Shown here: positions 5,645 to 6,613 of the stretch, in pieces
Layout: every line of letters begins with the position of its first letter
Position numbering within the stretch: the first letter of the stretch is position 1
Assembly: GCA_025922795.1 (NCBI GenBank)
Contig: JAICHC010000162.1
Location: 1 to 6,613, forward strand
Length of the DNA: 6,613 nucleotides
Reading direction: 5' to 3'
From: Candidatus Binatia bacterium
GTDB taxonomy: Bacteria; Desulfobacterota_B; Binatia; UBA9968
The notes under the pieces: generated by a model
The model's input: only the letters and a program-made list of their open reading frames with translations
What the model was told of the DNA's origin: nothing
The model's database searches: none
Program-made: the position numbers and the translations under genes

Positions 5645-6613
5645 TTAGCTCTGTTTGGGTAGCGACAGGTGTTGCAGCCGGCTCAATAGCTCACCCAGCA
5701 GAGCCACGCCGGCGACCAGCCCATCGCGATAGGCAATCGCCTGATTCGAGTACGGTGACACGCGCGCGCCCGGCGTCGTGATACCTATCAAATTCAATGG
5801 ATCGGCTGCCGAGATAATCACCGTTTCGGCGCGTGCCGACTCGTGTCGGATTCGACGCAGCGCGTCGACCGCCTCGGGCAACGCAAACTGTTCGCCGACG
5901 AACCCTTCGACAAAACGACCGCCGCGGATTTCGCCACGCGCTTCCAAGCGCCGGTAGATCGACAACAGACTGCGCCACGATGGCATGATCGTTTCACGCG
6001 CCAGCAATTCCCGAAAAACGATGCCGTAGCGTTGCAGTAACTGGCGGGCGCGCCGTTCCGCCACCGCATCACTGCTCATCGATTGATCGGCATGACGGCT
6101 GCGCCAAAGCGACCACCGTCCCACCGGCATGGAGCGCTCCGCGCTTTTGCCACCGGAGATAACGTGAAGGCTGCGGCGCCGATCCAACCGCTTGTGATCC
6201 GGGGTCAAGAGAACTCGAAGGCCGGCGATGCCGTCGCCACTGGCGAGACCGTGCGCCACGAGTTGCCACAGCGCTTCTTCAACTTTGACCTTCAAGAGCC
6301 CCGTGGCTCGCGCGATATCGTTAAGAAATGAAGCGCCGTGACCCTCGAGATAGCGGGCCACTTCGAGCGCCATCGGCGACAATGTAGAGATTTGATCGAA
6401 ACGCACGTTCAGCGCTTCGAGAAAGGCATCAAGGTCTTCCCGTACCAACATCGAGATCGGCGCATTGCGCGCCGGCGCCAGAATTCGCTTGCCGCGGCGG
6501 GTTCGGCCCACTGGCGGAACCGCTTCACCGCCACCGGCCTCGGACTTTAATCGCCCCCAAGCGACAATCCCGGCCAGACAAAGATGCTCGAGATCAGCCG
6601 GATCGTAGTGATC
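5645..6613 (-). CDS. lhr: Lhr-type ATP-dependent helicase, C-terminal part (5' end beyond window)
   Basis: The visible 322 residues are the C-terminal region of Lhr, a large superfamily-2 3'-to-5' helicase linked to DNA repair. The frame stays open to the right edge, where it reads DHYDPADLEHLCLAGIVAWG, a conserved Lhr segment, so the GTG at 6509-6511 is internal and the motor domains lie outside. Following in order (visible-fragment numbering) are a basic GRTRRG/APISMLVRED patch at about 36-60, a winged-helix-like stretch at about 78-140, GRWSLW at 165-170, RQLLQRYGIVFRELLARE at 190-207, GEIRGGRFVEGFVGEQFALP at 227-246, and the closing LNLIGITTPGARV/YRDG segment at about 273-298. The C-terminal extension marks the long bacterial Lhr, not the shorter Lhr-core. 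The C-terminal region of E. coli Lhr is reported to have uracil-DNA glycosylase activity; whether that applies here is unknown. The stop is 55 nt from that of the convergent 95-aa gene. Confidence 0.92.
   Translation of the reverse strand, partial: DHYDPADLEHLCLAGIVAWGRLKSEAGGGEAVPPVGRTRRGKRILAPARNAPISMLVREDLDAFLEALNVRFDQISTLSPMALEVARYLEGHGASFLNDIARATGLLKVKVEEALWQLVAHGLASGDGIAGLRVLLTPDHKRLDRRRSLHVISGGKSAERSMPVGRWSLWRSRHADQSMSSDAVAERRARQLLQRYGIVFRELLARETIMPSWRSLLSIYRRLEARGEIRGGRFVEGFVGEQFALPEAVDALRRIRHESARAETVIISAADPLNLIGITTPGARVSPYSNQAIAYRDGLVAGVALLGELLSRLQHLSLPKQS

Overview
The window is a GC-rich stretch (mid-to-high fifties percent by eye) of ordinary bacterial chromosome. It carries six protein-coding genes, one of them cut by the right edge. 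I see no rRNA, tRNA, CRISPR array, transposase, integrase or phage gene. The gene mix is a UbiD-type prenyl-FMN decarboxylase, a xanthine-dehydrogenase-family molybdenum subunit, prokaryotic diacylglycerol kinase and a long Lhr helicase. This fits an uncultured, metabolically versatile Gram-negative soil or sediment bacterium, such as the Desulfobacterota, Binatota or Tectomicrobia type. That placement is inference from gene content only.

Layout from left to right. Positions 1-117 hold an inverted pair of 9-nt tandem repeats just past the end of ubiD. Positions 118-1587 (minus) encode the UbiD-family decarboxylase, with every expected active-site residue present. Positions 1588-1772 are a divergent promoter region; its best signal is a perfect TTGACA for ubiD. 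Positions 1773-2264 (plus) encode an unrecognised 163-residue protein. Positions 2324-2695 (minus) encode DgkA and converge on it. Positions 2696-2893 are non-coding, with a short heptamer repeat and a small GC hairpin. Positions 2894-5119 (minus) encode the molybdopterin-binding subunit. Positions 5120-5301 are a second divergent region, which may contain a very short ORF overlapping the start of the molybdenum subunit gene. Positions 5302-5589 (plus) encode a small helical protein from a GTG start. Positions 5590-5644 carry a hairpin between convergent genes. Positions 5645-6613 (minus) are the C-terminal 322 residues of Lhr, which continues off the right edge.

Functional links. UbiD and the molybdenum hydroxylase are both enzyme types used on aromatic or heterocyclic carbon, so a shared catabolic role is possible. 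However, dgkA and an opposing gene separate them, so they are not one operon. Neither has its usual partners here: there is no prenyl-FMN synthase (UbiX) for UbiD, and no FAD or [2Fe-2S] subunit for the molybdenum protein. DgkA (lipid recycling) and Lhr (nucleic-acid helicase) are housekeeping genes with no evident tie to them. I found no convincing evidence of an undescribed multi-gene system. The points most worth checking are the orphan molybdenum subunit with its unusual active-site loop, the possible overlapping small ORF, the Glu-to-Gln change in DgkA, and the repeat structures between genes.
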